NCBI GenBank assembly: GCA_002709385.1
Contig: PAQS01000019.1
Coordinates: 190,124-254,123 of the forward strand
Length of the DNA stretch: 64,000 bases
Origin: Waddliaceae bacterium
GTDB taxonomy: Bacteria > Chlamydiota > Chlamydiia > Chlamydiales > GCA-2709385
Direction of reading: 5' to 3'
Part shown: positions 1 to 9,098 of the stretch, piece after piece
Numbering within the stretch: position 1 is the stretch's first letter
Layout of the letters: each line of letters opens with the position of its first letter
Made by a program: the position numbers and the translations under genes
Notes under the pieces: model-generated
Seen by the model: only the letters and a program-made list of their open reading frames with translations
Told to the model about the DNA's origin: nothing
The model's database searches: none

Positions 1-571
1 AGGTGACGGCGCGTTTTATGGTCCAAAAATCGACTTACATATTCGCGACGCACTAGGTAGAACTTGGCAGTGTGGAACCATACAGCTTGATATGGCACTA
101 CCCGAGCGTTTCGATATCCACTACACAGCAGCAGACGGAACTCGACCTCGCCCAATCATGATTCACCGTGCAATTTTCGGCTCCATGGAACGTTTCTTTG
201 GTATCCTTATCGAGCATTTTTCTGGACGTTTTCCTCTATGGCTTAGCCCACTTCATGTACGTGTCGTAACCGTAGCAGATCGTCATGCTGACCATGCATA
301 CGAAGTGAAAAGAAAGCTCTCTGCAGCCGGTTTAATTTGCGATGTTGATGATAGCAGTGAATCTGTAGGTAAAAAAATCCGCTCAGCACAATTAAGCCAA
401 ATCAATTACATGCTGACTGTTGGAGATACAGAGGCTGAAAACGGAACAGCCTCTCTTCGCACTCGAGACAATGTTGTACACAGAGAAATCCAATTAGACC
501 AATTCATCCAAGCACTAGTTAAGGAACGAAGCAGTCGAAGTCTCGAATCTCCCTACGCAAAAAATGCATAG
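1..571 (+). CDS. thrS: Threonyl-tRNA synthetase, C-terminal part
   Basis: This is the 3' end of a class II aminoacyl-tRNA synthetase that charges tRNA-Thr in the cytoplasm. The reading frame is open from base 2 and starts with [11 protein letters not shown], a ThrRS active-site segment, followed by [10 protein letters not shown] and [13 protein letters not shown], which is motif 3 with its ATP-binding arginine. From about base 220 it is the anticodon-binding domain ([12 protein letters not shown] onward). The 5' part lies outside the window. An ATG at 92 is internal and not a start. ParA follows 56 bases after the stop, the order seen in Chlamydia (CT581-CT582). Identification is firm. Confidence 0.97.
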   Translation, partial: GDGAFYGPKIDLHIRDALGRTWQCGTIQLDMALPERFDIHYTAADGTRPRPIMIHRAIFGSMERFFGILIEHFSGRFPLWLSPLHVRVVTVADRHADHAYEVKRKLSAAGLICDVDDSSESVGKKIRSAQLSQINYMLTVGDTEAENGTASLRTRDNVVHREIQLDQFIQALVKERSSRSLESPYAKNA

Positions 572-582
572 ATAGATAGAAT

Positions 583-620
583 CCCAATACTGCCCCCCAT
601 CAACCAGGGGCATTATTGGG
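583..620 (+). promoter_or_regulatory. Hairpin touching the parA ribosome binding site
   Basis: Two inverted arms, CCCAATA-c-TGCCCC and GGGGCA-t-TATTGGG, pair with one mismatch around a short loop. The last GGG of the 3' arm is also the start of the GGGAGGAG Shine-Dalgarno of parA (about 618-625). There is no T tract, so it is a poor intrinsic terminator. The geometry suggests that folding could limit ribosome access to parA. This role is inferred. Confidence 0.45.
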
Positions 621-627
621 AGGAGAT

Positions 628-1380
628 ATGAAAACTATCGCTATCAGTAGCTTCAAAGGAGGGACAGCGAAAACATCTGTCTCCCTCCACCTAGGAGCAG
701 CGTTGGCAAAGTTCCATAAAGCTAAAGTTCTTCTAGTAGATTTTGATGCTCAAGCCAACCTCACTACTGGGCTTGGCTTTGATCCGGATGAATACGATAG
801 TATGGCTCCTGTTCTCCAAGGAGAAAAAACCTTGGATGAAGTGATTCTAAATACAACAATCCCCAACTTAGATCTTGTGCCAGCAGATACTTGGCTAGAA
901 CGCGTAGAAGTAACTGGTAGCCTAGCATCAGATCGTTATTCTCACGAAAGACTTAAGCATATTCTCAGCGAACAAGATTATGACTACGTTATTATAGACA
1001 CTCCTCCCTCACTTTGCTGGTTAACTGAATCAGCTCTTATTGCAGCAGAACACTCTTTAATCTGTGCAACCCCTGAATTTTATAGTATCAAAGGTCTTGA
1101 ACGACTTGCTTCATTTATTGAAAGCATCGGCGATCGTCATCCGCTACAAGTCTTAGGGGTAGCTCTCTCTTTTTGGAATACAAGAGGAAAAAGTAACGAA
1201 GCATTCCTAGAAGTTATAGACCAAACTTTTCCAGAAAAGCTCTTAGAATCTAGAATCCGTAGAGATATAAAAGTGTCTGAAGCAGCTATTTTCGGAAAAC
1301 CAGTCTTTGAAACAGCAGGGAAAAGCCGTTCTGCAGAAGACTATCAAAAACTTACAGAAGAGCTATTGGTACGACTATGA
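628..1380 (+). CDS. parA: ParA/Soj-type partition ATPase (CT582 / pGP5-D-like)
   Basis: A ParA-family ATPase, probably acting in chromosome or plasmid-type segregation. The deviant Walker A motif KGGTAKTS lies near residue 11, the DFDAQANLT switch near 38-46, and VIIDTPPSL (Walker B region) near 120. At about 250 residues it has the short Soj form with no N-terminal DNA-binding extension. The ATG at 628 follows GGGAGGAG; an in-frame TTG at 616 is less likely. The stop overlaps the next start by ATGA, so it is translationally coupled to the pGP6-D-like gene. Chlamydiae have this pair on the chromosome and a related pair on the virulence plasmid. It lies about 15 kb from the proposed origin. 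No parS site was identified. Confidence 0.93.
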   Translation: MKTIAISSFKGGTAKTSVSLHLGAALAKFHKAKVLLVDFDAQANLTTGLGFDPDEYDSMAPVLQGEKTLDEVILNTTIPNLDLVPADTWLERVEVTGSLASDRYSHERLKHILSEQDYDYVIIDTPPSLCWLTESALIAAEHSLICATPEFYSIKGLERLASFIESIGDRHPLQVLGVALSFWNTRGKSNEAFLEVIDQTFPEKLLESRIRRDIKVSEAAIFGKPVFETAGKSRSAEDYQKLTEELLVRL

Positions 1381-2111
1381 GCAAAATTAACTCTCTTCTT
1401 AGTAAACGCCTAGAGAAATCCACTGAATCACCAAAAGCAAAAGCACTTGCACAACATACTGCAGGTGGAGAACGAAATAGCTTTGCTGGACTTTTTGGAA
1501 GAGGATCTCTTAGTGAAAGCGAAAAAAGTACTCTTGAAGAAATTCTTCGCCAATACACAGAAAACGAAGAAAATATTCAAAAAGATTTAGAGTTATTAAG
1601 CGCTATTACTTCTGAAGTAAAAGCTATAACAAACCAAGCAGCAATCCTCCACGGAGAACGCATCAAACAAGCACAAACCATTCTTAAAAAATATCAAGAA
1701 GGGGCTTTTACTTCTTGGTTGATAGCTACATATGGAAATCGCCAAACACCTTATAACTTCCTACAATACTATGAATTTTGGAACTCTCTTCCTAATCCAT
1801 TACGTCCCAAACTAGATAAAATGCCAAGACAAGCTGTTTATGCTTTAGCAAGTAGGCAAGGATCTTCAGAAGATAAACAAAGCATTGTAGAAAAATATAA
1901 AGGAGAAACCAAGAAAGAAGTTCTTGATCAAATTAGAGAAGTTTTTCCTCTACCAGATTCCGACCGAAGACGCGTTCACTCTGGAGATATTGCAGTTCAA
2001 AAGCTTACTCAAGTAGTTGCTTTACTTGCAAAACCAAAATCGCGCTTAAACAAGACACATAAACGCCTCATTCGTAATCTTATCTTCCAACTAAACGAGC
2101 TTGTATCATGA
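1377..2111 (+). CDS. pGP6-D-like protein (CT583 homolog), ParB-like partner of ParA
   Basis: Residue patterns (SLLSKRLEKS at the N terminus, then FTSWLIATYGNRQTPYNFLQYYEFW near 115-140) recall the chlamydial plasmid protein pGP6-D and its chromosomal copy CT583. The family is close to Chlamydiae-specific, so it is a strong taxonomic marker. The protein has 244 residues, is charged, and has no signal peptide or membrane segment. It overlaps parA upstream and purB downstream by ATGA, so the three genes form one operon. By analogy with ParB-like partners it may bind DNA, but no canonical ParB box was visible and that role is inferred. Confidence 0.85.
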   Translation: MSKINSLLSKRLEKSTESPKAKALAQHTAGGERNSFAGLFGRGSLSESEKSTLEEILRQYTENEENIQKDLELLSAITSEVKAITNQAAILHGERIKQAQTILKKYQEGAFTSWLIATYGNRQTPYNFLQYYEFWNSLPNPLRPKLDKMPRQAVYALASRQGSSEDKQSIVEKYKGETKKEVLDQIREVFPLPDSDRRRVHSGDIAVQKLTQVVALLAKPKSRLNKTHKRLIRNLIFQLNELVS

Positions 2112-3544
2112 ATGCCCACCTTGAGTTTGAAAGCCCTTTGAAAAGCCGCTATGCGAGTTCTGAAATACTTTACCTTTTTTCACCACAATACCGTCATAGT
2201 ACGTGGCGACAACTATGGGTTGCTTTAGCACAGGCTCAAAAAGAGTTAGGCTTGAAGATTACAAATAAACAAATTGAAGAACTACAAACTCATATAAATG
2301 AAATTGATTTTGAAAAAGTTCATGATTACGAGAAAACATTTCGTCATGATGTGATGGCTCATATTCACGCCTACGGTGATTTATGTCCTTTAGCACGCCC
2401 TATTATTCACCTAGGAGCTACTTCTTGTTATGTGACAGATAATGGAGATCTTATACAGCAAAGAAAAGCTCTAGATGTTCTAGAAAGCAAACTTGCTCTA
2501 CTCATTAAAACCCTCAGTAATTTCGCTCAAAAACAAAGCAAACAAGCCTGTCTTAGCTTTACTCACTATCAAGCTGCTCAACTCAGTACAGTGGGAAAAA
2601 GAACATGTTTATGGATTCAAGAGTTTCTTCTAGATCTGCAAGATTTACAGCATTTCTCTAAAAACATGCGCTTTTTAGGTGTAAAAGGGACAACAGGGAC
2701 ACAAGCCTCTTTTTTAGCTCTGTTCCACGGGGATCACGAAAAAGTAAAATTACTAGATAAACGTGTAACCGACTTAATGGGATTCGAACGTCTATTTTCA
2801 ATTTCGGGTCAAACCTACACAAGAAAACAAGACTGCCAACTTCTCAATGTACTTGCAGGAATAGCTACCAGTGCACATAAATTTGCAACGGATCTTAGAC
2901 TATTGGCGAACCTAAAAGAAATAGAAGAACCTTTTGAAAGCAATCAAATTGGCTCATCAGCCATGCCTTACAAACGCAATCCTATGAGATCTGAGCGTAT
3001 TTGTGCTCTTTCTCGATTTGTCATTTCAATTGCACAAAACCCAGCCTATACAGCCGCAACACAATGGTTTGAACGCACTTTAGATGACTCAGCAAACCGA
3101 CGTATCGTTATTTCAGAAGCTTTTCTTGCCGTTGATGGAATATTAAATCTCCTAATGAACGTAAGTAACGGCCTTGTTGTCTATCCAAAAGTTATGCATA
3201 AACATGTGATGAATGAACTCCCTTTCATGGCTACAGAGAATATTCTTATGGCTTGTGTATCAAAAGGAGGAGACCGTCAAAAGCTTCACGAGCGTCTACG
3301 TATTCATAGCCAGGAAGCTGGTAGACGCATTAAAGAACTAGGCGCTGAGAATGATTTATTAAATCGAATCGCATCGGATGAGATGTTTAACTTGAACTCT
3401 TCTGAGCTAGAAAATATTTTAAACGTAGAGCAGTTTATTGGTCGCTCACCAGAACAAGTTGAAGAATTTTTAAACGATGAAGTTCAGCCCTACTTGGAAA
3501 ATTGCACGATAAAAGAGGGAGTGATTCCTGATATTACAGTGTAA
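2108..3544 (+). CDS. purB: Adenylosuccinate lyase
   Basis: Cytoplasmic enzyme of purine metabolism that splits adenylosuccinate to AMP and fumarate (and SAICAR to AICAR where that pathway exists). At 478 residues it has the longer form seen in animals and some bacteria. The superfamily signature loop SSAMPYKRNPMRSE lies near residues 287-300. A histidine-containing segment DVMAHIHAYG (near 84-93) and TSCYVTDNGD are visible in the N-terminal third. It overlaps the pGP6-D-like gene by four bases and ends the operon. C. trachomatis lacks purB as far as I recall, so this is extra purine capacity typical of environmental chlamydiae. No purA or guaB is in the window. Confidence 0.94.
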   Translation: MNAHLEFESPLKSRYASSEILYLFSPQYRHSTWRQLWVALAQAQKELGLKITNKQIEELQTHINEIDFEKVHDYEKTFRHDVMAHIHAYGDLCPLARPIIHLGATSCYVTDNGDLIQQRKALDVLESKLALLIKTLSNFAQKQSKQACLSFTHYQAAQLSTVGKRTCLWIQEFLLDLQDLQHFSKNMRFLGVKGTTGTQASFLALFHGDHEKVKLLDKRVTDLMGFERLFSISGQTYTRKQDCQLLNVLAGIATSAHKFATDLRLLANLKEIEEPFESNQIGSSAMPYKRNPMRSERICALSRFVISIAQNPAYTAATQWFERTLDDSANRRIVISEAFLAVDGILNLLMNVSNGLVVYPKVMHKHVMNELPFMATENILMACVSKGGDRQKLHERLRIHSQEAGRRIKELGAENDLLNRIASDEMFNLNSSELENILNVEQFIGRSPEQVEEFLNDEVQPYLENCTIKEGVIPDITV

Positions 3545-3773
3545 TTTTTTCTTCATATAACTTCTTAATCGATTCCTTAAACAGGTTCTCGCGCTCTTTT
3601 ATTTGTTCCAATAGAAGAGTCGTGATTGAATATAAGTTTCTGGGTCATAAATAAATATAAATTTGACTATAGTCTTTTTTTCTTTATAATCACTCCGATT
3701 TTACAGAATTTTTAAAAGCTCACTTTATTTTTATAAATAAACAGAACCTGTTTCCTCCTATATAGTGAATGAA

Positions 3774-4979
3774 ATGAAAAAAATATTTCAACTTCCTTAT
3801 CTTCTTATTCTTGCTGTTATTGCAGCTTCTATTGAAATAGAACTATCTGTTCCTAGTTTTCCTGATATGGTGCGACACTTTGGATCGACAGAAGAAACAA
3901 TTCAAAGAACTTTAAGCTTAAATTTCTTCGGTTTTTGTGTATCGAGTCTTTTTTATGGTCCCATTTCAGAAAGTTTTGGCCGTCGACCTGTCTTTCTTTT
4001 TGGAAACATCTTATTTCTTTTTGGAAGTGTTGCCTGTATTTTTGCTGGAAGTATAGAGTTATTAATTGCCTTTCGTTTTTTTCAAGGCTTAGGAGCAAGT
4101 GCTATCTGGGTTGTGACCTTTGCTATTATTGCAGATAACTATCAAGGCTCAGAGTCAATGAAAGTAATAGGGCTCATTAACTCAATTATTACAGGATTTA
4201 TGGCAGGAGCTCCCATACTAGGCGGTATCATTAACGAGCACTTTGGATGGTGGGCAAACTATATTTTTATTGGATTTTTAAGTTTTACAGCTTTACTGCT
4301 TGTTTATTTTTTCCTTCCAGAAACTCTTAAAATAAAAAAACCTCTGGAAACTAAAACAATAAAAAAAGATTACTGGACTTTGTGTACAAGTCCTCACTTT
4401 CTACTATTAAATACTCTCCCCAACGTAATGGCTGCTGTATATATGTCTTATGTTGCAATTTCCCCTTTTTACTATATAGATCAACTTACTTATACATCTT
4501 CTGCTTTCGCTTTTCATCAAGGAACACTGGTAGCCTCATTTTCTTTAACAAGTTACTTAAGCGCCCGCATTGTTAAAAAGTTTGGAGAGCGCAGGAGTAT
4601 TATTACTGGTGCAGCCCTTACACTATCAAGCACCTTTGGTTTTTTGTTTATTGTACACTTTTTACCAAACACAGCTTTTCTTATTTCTTTATCTATGATC
4701 ACATGGGCAATCGGCTGTGCTCTATACTTCAGTATTATTTTTGCTAAATCACTAGAGATTCATCCCGAATTAAAAGGTCCCGCTTCAGCATTCGCAATGT
4801 CTTCACGCACTTTAATTTGTGCTATTTTTGTTACATTTTCTGGAATAATCTACGATGGTTCTCTACAACCTTTTTCTTACTTTATGATGACAGTGGTCTC
4901 TTTAGCAATTGCTCTTGTTCCAAAAATTCTTCCAAAATCAAAGCCTATTTACCCTCAAACAAATACTCAAGCAACTTGA
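3774..4979 (+). CDS. MFS drug-efflux transporter, Bcr/CflA type
   Basis: An inner-membrane exporter of the major facilitator superfamily, about 400 residues with roughly 12 hydrophobic segments. The cytoplasmic loop between helices 2 and 3 carries motif A as GPISESFGRRPVFLFG, and helix 4 to 5 contains RFFQGLGAS and the motif-C-like region GFMAGAPILGG, as in Bcr/CflA multidrug exporters. The substrate cannot be read from sequence. The start is uncertain: GTG at 3765 and ATG at 3774 are both in frame and neither has a good ribosome binding site. It follows purB after 220-230 AT-rich bases, so it is probably transcribed separately. Several Chlamydia-like bacteria carry similar exporters. Confidence 0.88.
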   Translation: MKKIFQLPYLLILAVIAASIEIELSVPSFPDMVRHFGSTEETIQRTLSLNFFGFCVSSLFYGPISESFGRRPVFLFGNILFLFGSVACIFAGSIELLIAFRFFQGLGASAIWVVTFAIIADNYQGSESMKVIGLINSIITGFMAGAPILGGIINEHFGWWANYIFIGFLSFTALLLVYFFLPETLKIKKPLETKTIKKDYWTLCTSPHFLLLNTLPNVMAAVYMSYVAISPFYYIDQLTYTSSAFAFHQGTLVASFSLTSYLSARIVKKFGERRSIITGAALTLSSTFGFLFIVHFLPNTAFLISLSMITWAIGCALYFSIIFAKSLEIHPELKGPASAFAMSSRTLICAIFVTFSGIIYDGSLQPFSYFMMTVVSLAIALVPKILPKSKPIYPQTNTQAT

Positions 4980-5067
4980 TCATTTAAATAATTAAGACAC
5001 AAAGACTCTTACTAAGATAATTAGTAAAAGAGAATAGGAAAAACAGAAAGAAATTTCTTCTATTTGG

Positions 5068-5096
5068 TTAAAAATAAAAATTTTCTTTGATATGAT
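5068..5096 (+). promoter_or_regulatory. Possible sigma-66/sigma-70 promoter for the CT584 homolog
   Basis: A TATGAT -10 hexamer at 5091-5096 (5 of 6 to consensus) has a weak TTAAAA -35 17 bases upstream. It lies 59 bases ahead of the ATG at 5156. The -35 is poor, so confidence is low. Confidence 0.3.
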
Positions 5097-5155
5097 GAAG
5101 AATCATGCTATGCATGTTCATAGCAGAATTATTGGTAACCAATAGGAGAATAGTG

Positions 5156-5683
5156 ATGCTCGACGAAGAAACTCTCACTAAAATTAGAAACGCTCTTAAG
5201 CGCACTTTAGCATTGAAAATGACTCGGTCTACATACTGGGAAATTCAGAATATTGTGCTAACAGCTTTAAATGCAGACAAAGAAAAAGCAACACAGCTTC
5301 TTGATTCTTTGCTAATTGGTCAACCAAGAGGAAAGCTTGCTACAGGTCCTCAACTAGACCTATTAAACTCTATCATTAATGAGTTTTGCATTCCTCTACG
5401 TGTTGCAAAAGACGTATTTGAAAGAGCTGAGTTTCTTAACACAATCGCTTCTGATATCATGGCTCACCAAAATCGTCCAGTATTCGTAAATCGTGTACGT
5501 AGAATCGACGGTGAAGAATTCCAGTTTATGACAGACACAGAAAGCTGTCTACAGCTTCTTAAGCACATGGTTGGTCGTTTAACAGAATTGAAAAAGTCTG
5601 ACAAAACGAAAGCAACTCTTGAAGCTAGCGCTGGAACAATTAAAGAATTCAAAGAACTCGTACAAGCACTTGCTGGAAAATAG
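5156..5683 (+). CDS. CT584-like protein, chlamydial type III secretion-associated
   Basis: The 175-residue protein closely resembles chlamydial CT584, which follows CT583 in C. trachomatis. Recognisable stretches include KIRNALKRTLALKMTRSTYWEI at the N terminus, QPRGKLATGPQLDLLNSI near 58-75 and IASDIMAHQNRPVFVNRVRR near 97-116. CT584 has been proposed as a needle-tip or secretion-related protein, but its exact role is unsettled. There is no signal peptide or membrane segment. The start at 5156 has AGGAG seven bases upstream; an in-frame GTG at 5153 is also possible. A short dyad, TATTGG-TAA-CCAATA, sits just before the Shine-Dalgarno. The gene ends at a strong hairpin terminator. Confidence 0.85.
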   Translation: MLDEETLTKIRNALKRTLALKMTRSTYWEIQNIVLTALNADKEKATQLLDSLLIGQPRGKLATGPQLDLLNSIINEFCIPLRVAKDVFERAEFLNTIASDIMAHQNRPVFVNRVRRIDGEEFQFMTDTESCLQLLKHMVGRLTELKKSDKTKATLEASAGTIKEFKELVQALAGK

Positions 5684-5712
5684 AAACTAGTTTGTTTCTA
5701 TTTCAATCGCTC

Positions 5713-5745
5713 AGAGCCCTCTTTTAGAGGGCTCTTTTATTTTAT
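5713..5745. terminator. Bidirectional intrinsic terminator
   Basis: A perfect 10-bp stem, AGAGCCCTCT / AGAGGGCTCT, with a TTT loop is followed by a T-rich tract. It separates the CT584 homolog from the convergent cyclase gene and can serve both. Confidence 0.9.
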
Positions 5746-6780
5746 TTTTGTAACAGTATAAATTTCGACGGGAGTCTTTCCTTTAAGAGGAACCGGACCA
5801 GATGATTTTCCTTCGCAAAAATTCTGAATTTTCTCCCAAGAATCATTTGTAACCGAAACCCCATTCGGAGTGGCTATAGACTGAACTCTTTCTGCTGTAT
5901 TAACTGTGTCGCCCCAAATATCAAATAGATACTGTCGATGACCCACAATTCCTCCAACAACAGAACCAATATGAATTCCAACTCGTAAACTCCATTCTGG
6001 ATTTACTTGTTTTATGATATGAATCATATCCCAACCAGCACGAACGCAATTCAGTACAGGATTGGTAACTTGCGTAAACAGCCCTGCGCAGCCCATAAAC
6101 GCATCACCAATTGTTTTAATCTTCTGCACCTGATGCTTCAAAGATATCTCTTCAGAAGCCTCTACAAAAGCTTGTAAGTAGCTCCAAACCTCTTCTGGCC
6201 CATGTGACTCACAATATTCTGTAAAACCAACAATATCACAAAACATCACAGCTACATTTTGATAAAGCCTAGGTGGTACATGTCGGCTTTTTTTTAATTC
6301 TTCAACAATAGACGACGGTAAAATAACCCTTAAAAGATCATCAGAACGTTTCTTTTCTAATTCTAAATCTTCCCTATATTGCCTTTCTTTATCTGCAAAA
6401 TATTTTTTTTCTAAACAAGAACGTACACGAGCTCCAAGAAGTGCTGGTTTAAAAGGTTTAAATAAATAATCATCCGCTCCAGCTTCTATACACTTTGTTA
6501 CCCCTTCCATATCAGAAAGAGCGCTAATCATAATTACAGGAATATGTTGAAGATTCGGATCAGACTTAATTTCTCTCAAAACCTGATAACCATTTATTTT
6601 CGGCATCATATAATCAAGCAGAACTAAATCAAAAGCCTCGGATTTTAAACTATCTAATGCTTGCTGACCATCTTCCGCCATACGTGTTTTATGACCTTTC
6701 GAGTGAAGTCTTCTTGAAAGAAGGTCTCTGTTCATTTCATTGTCATCTACAACCAAAATTAATGACTCATTTTCACTCAT
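5737..6780 (-). CDS. Response regulator with class III adenylate cyclase output
   Basis: Cytoplasmic two-domain regulator of 347 residues. Residues 1-125 are a receiver domain with the acidic pair in VVDDN (12-13), phosphoacceptor Asp56 in LLDYMMP and a conserved Lys in FKPF. A short helical linker leads to a class III nucleotidyl cyclase domain (about 165-345). The metal aspartates lie in MFCDIVGFT and TIGDAFM; the adenine-selecting Lys in KTIGDAF and Asp in FDIWGDTVN, and the transition-state Asn/Arg in VNTAERV are all present. cAMP is therefore the likely product. The gene overlaps the stop of the upstream histidine kinase by ATGA, so the two form a couple. Chlamydia species lack such a system as far as I know. 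Confidence 0.93.
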   Translation of the reverse strand: MSENESLILVVDDNEMNRDLLSRRLHSKGHKTRMAEDGQQALDSLKSEAFDLVLLDYMMPKINGYQVLREIKSDPNLQHIPVIMISALSDMEGVTKCIEAGADDYLFKPFKPALLGARVRSCLEKKYFADKERQYREDLELEKKRSDDLLRVILPSSIVEELKKSRHVPPRLYQNVAVMFCDIVGFTEYCESHGPEEVWSYLQAFVEASEEISLKHQVQKIKTIGDAFMGCAGLFTQVTNPVLNCVRAGWDMIHIIKQVNPEWSLRVGIHIGSVVGGIVGHRQYLFDIWGDTVNTAERVQSIATPNGVSVTNDSWEKIQNFCEGKSSGPVPLKGKTPVEIYTVTKIK

Positions 6781-9098
6781 GAACTAAAGACTCCTTCTTT
6801 TATTTTTGCCGGCCAAAAACCCATTAATTCAGCTAAAGCTTTTGGGTTGTCAGGCAAAATTTTAGCTCCGCTTGTAAAAACGCTTTTTTGGTCTGCCACA
6901 CCAATTACCCTAGAACTTTGTATATAAACTTCTTTATATCTCATTCTAGCGTGATACATTAGTTCTCTAGAGCTTTCAACATCATCATCCCAAGAAATAA
7001 TCACTAACCCAGGACTTTCAAATACAAGAACCTCAAAAGCAAGATCAATATTATTTATCCAAAGTAATTCACATGAAAAACGACTAATTTCATTTGATAA
7101 TTCTCTCCGATTCGCTTCAGAAAAACCAAAACACAAAACCTTTTTTTCTATTAGACGCTTACACTCTTTATCTAAAATTCTATCTAATTGGCTCCAGTCT
7201 CCAATATAAACCTTGTAATCACAAACTGATTGAATATCTAAAACCCTCTGAGCCTCTCTTTTTTCCAAAGAAATAAAAGGTGTTTTCGCTTCCATGAGTT
7301 CATTCCAATCTTTTTCTTCAATGACCATTTTCCGATCAAGTAGAACAGCTAAAGGTCGAATCGTTGCAATAAACTCTCTCCCGCCCTTAACCTTTCTCAT
7401 GCAATGCAAACGATAACCCTTTAAGGAAGCAAATTGCTCAAGATCCTCTAGAAGCTTTTTATCTTTAGAAAAAAGAAGAACATTCAACGTTTTCTGTACA
7501 TCAGCTTCCAGTCGATACTTTTGTGTGAGCTGACTAAGCTCAGCTCTTTGCATCCAATTTCCACTAGACCCCACAACCTTGCTTACTTTACTTATATCTT
7601 GATCACGAAGAATTAACGATAAATTCGTCGGCAAAGCAAGTGTGAAAATAGATCCTTTTCCTTGTTGACTAGTGACAGTTAGCGATCCCCCTAAAACTTG
7701 GCTATATTTTTGACAAATAGCCAAACCAAGACCCGTTCCTCCAAATTGACGTGTTGTACTCGCCTCTGCCTGATGAAATGCCTGAAAAACTTTTTTTTGT
7801 TGTTCAGCACTCATTCCAATTCCGGTATCAGAGACTTCGATAAAAACCCAAGGTGTTCCCTGTATAAGCTTAGAGCTTGCAGATAAGGAAATCTTTCCTT
7901 TTTTTGTAAACTTACAAGCGTTGCTTAAAAGATTAAAAAGAGTTTGACGTAATTTCGTTGAGTCGGAGCTCATTTCCTCTATATCTGAATCACAGTTAAC
8001 AAAGAGCTGGTTACCTCCATCAAGGGCTGCTCTTTCTACACTCATAGAAACTTCATCTAACAAGTCAGATAAAATAAACTGCTCTAAATGCAATTCCATC
8101 TTACCAGCTTCCATTTTAGATAAATCAAGAATATCATTGATCACATGTAACAAATGTGTTCCAGCACGATGTATTTTATCTACATCACCTCTCAAATTTC
8201 CATCCTGCTCAGATAAATCAAGTTCTTCTAAAAGCATTTCACTATAGCCCAAAATTGCATTAAGCGGGGTTCGCAACTCATGGCTCATTGTAGCAAGAAA
8301 CTCACTCTTCGTTTTACTTGCTGCTTCTGCTTTTTCTTTGGCTCGACGAAGAGCTTCATGATTCGCTTTGCGTTTTGTTACATCTTTACAAAATATACAA
8401 ACACCAGAACAAACACTCTTTATCTGAAGAGGATTAACACTAAGCTCATAATCACAAACTCCACCACCCTCTTTAATGTGTGTGTACTCACACACAAATG
8501 ACTCACCTGCAAGCCCTCGATTATAAAGAGTCTGCCAAAATCTTTGTGAAGGACCTGGCAACCCCTCCACCATATGAAAACCACTTTCAAGATCTACATC
8601 AAAACACACAGAAAAAAAGCTATAACACGGTTGATTTCCTACTACCATCTTGTAGTTTGCGTCTATAGACCAAATGGGATCTGCACTGTTCTCAATTAAA
8701 CTAAGTAAATCACTCCGAGCCCTGTCTATTTTAATAAAAAGGTTTTTCCACTCTTTAACCTGCCTACCCAAAGCAGTAATACGGGAATCAACATCACCTT
8801 TTTTAGCTTGTAATTTTTCAAGATTTTTATGAACGCTTGATACCAGATGATTTAGAGATTCTAAACGTTTAGAACGCGCTTTTTCTTTTTGCGAGTGTTC
8901 CACACGCTTCTGAAGAAGAACTCTAAGTTCTTTAGCCTGCTGAAGAGATGTTGATTCAAAACTCGCACTACGGCGTTCCAACTTCACATAAGTAGCACTA
9001 ACAGAAGACATTAGACGCGAAAGTGTTCTAGAAAGGTTCCCTTCATTACCAAAAAATTCTTTAATTTGTTTTTCAGCAATACGATGAAAAGATTTCAC
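6777..9098 (-). CDS. PAS-containing sensor histidine kinase with degenerate C-terminal receiver-like region
   Basis: A 773-residue kinase without an obvious membrane segment. Residues 1-130 are charged coiled coil; about 135-245 is a PAS domain (SIDANYKMVVGNQPCYSFF). The HisKA domain has its phosphoacceptor at His273 in SHELRTPLN. The ATP-binding domain shows the N box LFNLLSNACKF, G1 DTGIGM and G2 GGTGLGLAI. The last 230 residues look like one or two receiver folds that have lost the usual acidic pocket, so phosphorelay through them is doubtful. It is expected to phosphorylate Asp56 of the cyclase encoded directly downstream with a four-base overlap. The signal sensed is unknown. Confidence 0.92.
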   Translation of the reverse strand: MKSFHRIAEKQIKEFFGNEGNLSRTLSRLMSSVSATYVKLERRSASFESTSLQQAKELRVLLQKRVEHSQKEKARSKRLESLNHLVSSVHKNLEKLQAKKGDVDSRITALGRQVKEWKNLFIKIDRARSDLLSLIENSADPIWSIDANYKMVVGNQPCYSFFSVCFDVDLESGFHMVEGLPGPSQRFWQTLYNRGLAGESFVCEYTHIKEGGGVCDYELSVNPLQIKSVCSGVCIFCKDVTKRKANHEALRRAKEKAEAASKTKSEFLATMSHELRTPLNAILGYSEMLLEELDLSEQDGNLRGDVDKIHRAGTHLLHVINDILDLSKMEAGKMELHLEQFILSDLLDEVSMSVERAALDGGNQLFVNCDSDIEEMSSDSTKLRQTLFNLLSNACKFTKKGKISLSASSKLIQGTPWVFIEVSDTGIGMSAEQQKKVFQAFHQAEASTTRQFGGTGLGLAICQKYSQVLGGSLTVTSQQGKGSIFTLALPTNLSLILRDQDISKVSKVVGSSGNWMQRAELSQLTQKYRLEADVQKTLNVLLFSKDKKLLEDLEQFASLKGYRLHCMRKVKGGREFIATIRPLAVLLDRKMVIEEKDWNELMEAKTPFISLEKREAQRVLDIQSVCDYKVYIGDWSQLDRILDKECKRLIEKKVLCFGFSEANRRELSNEISRFSCELLWINNIDLAFEVLVFESPGLVIISWDDDVESSRELMYHARMRYKEVYIQSSRVIGVADQKSVFTSGAKILPDNPKALAELMGFWPAKIKEGVFSS

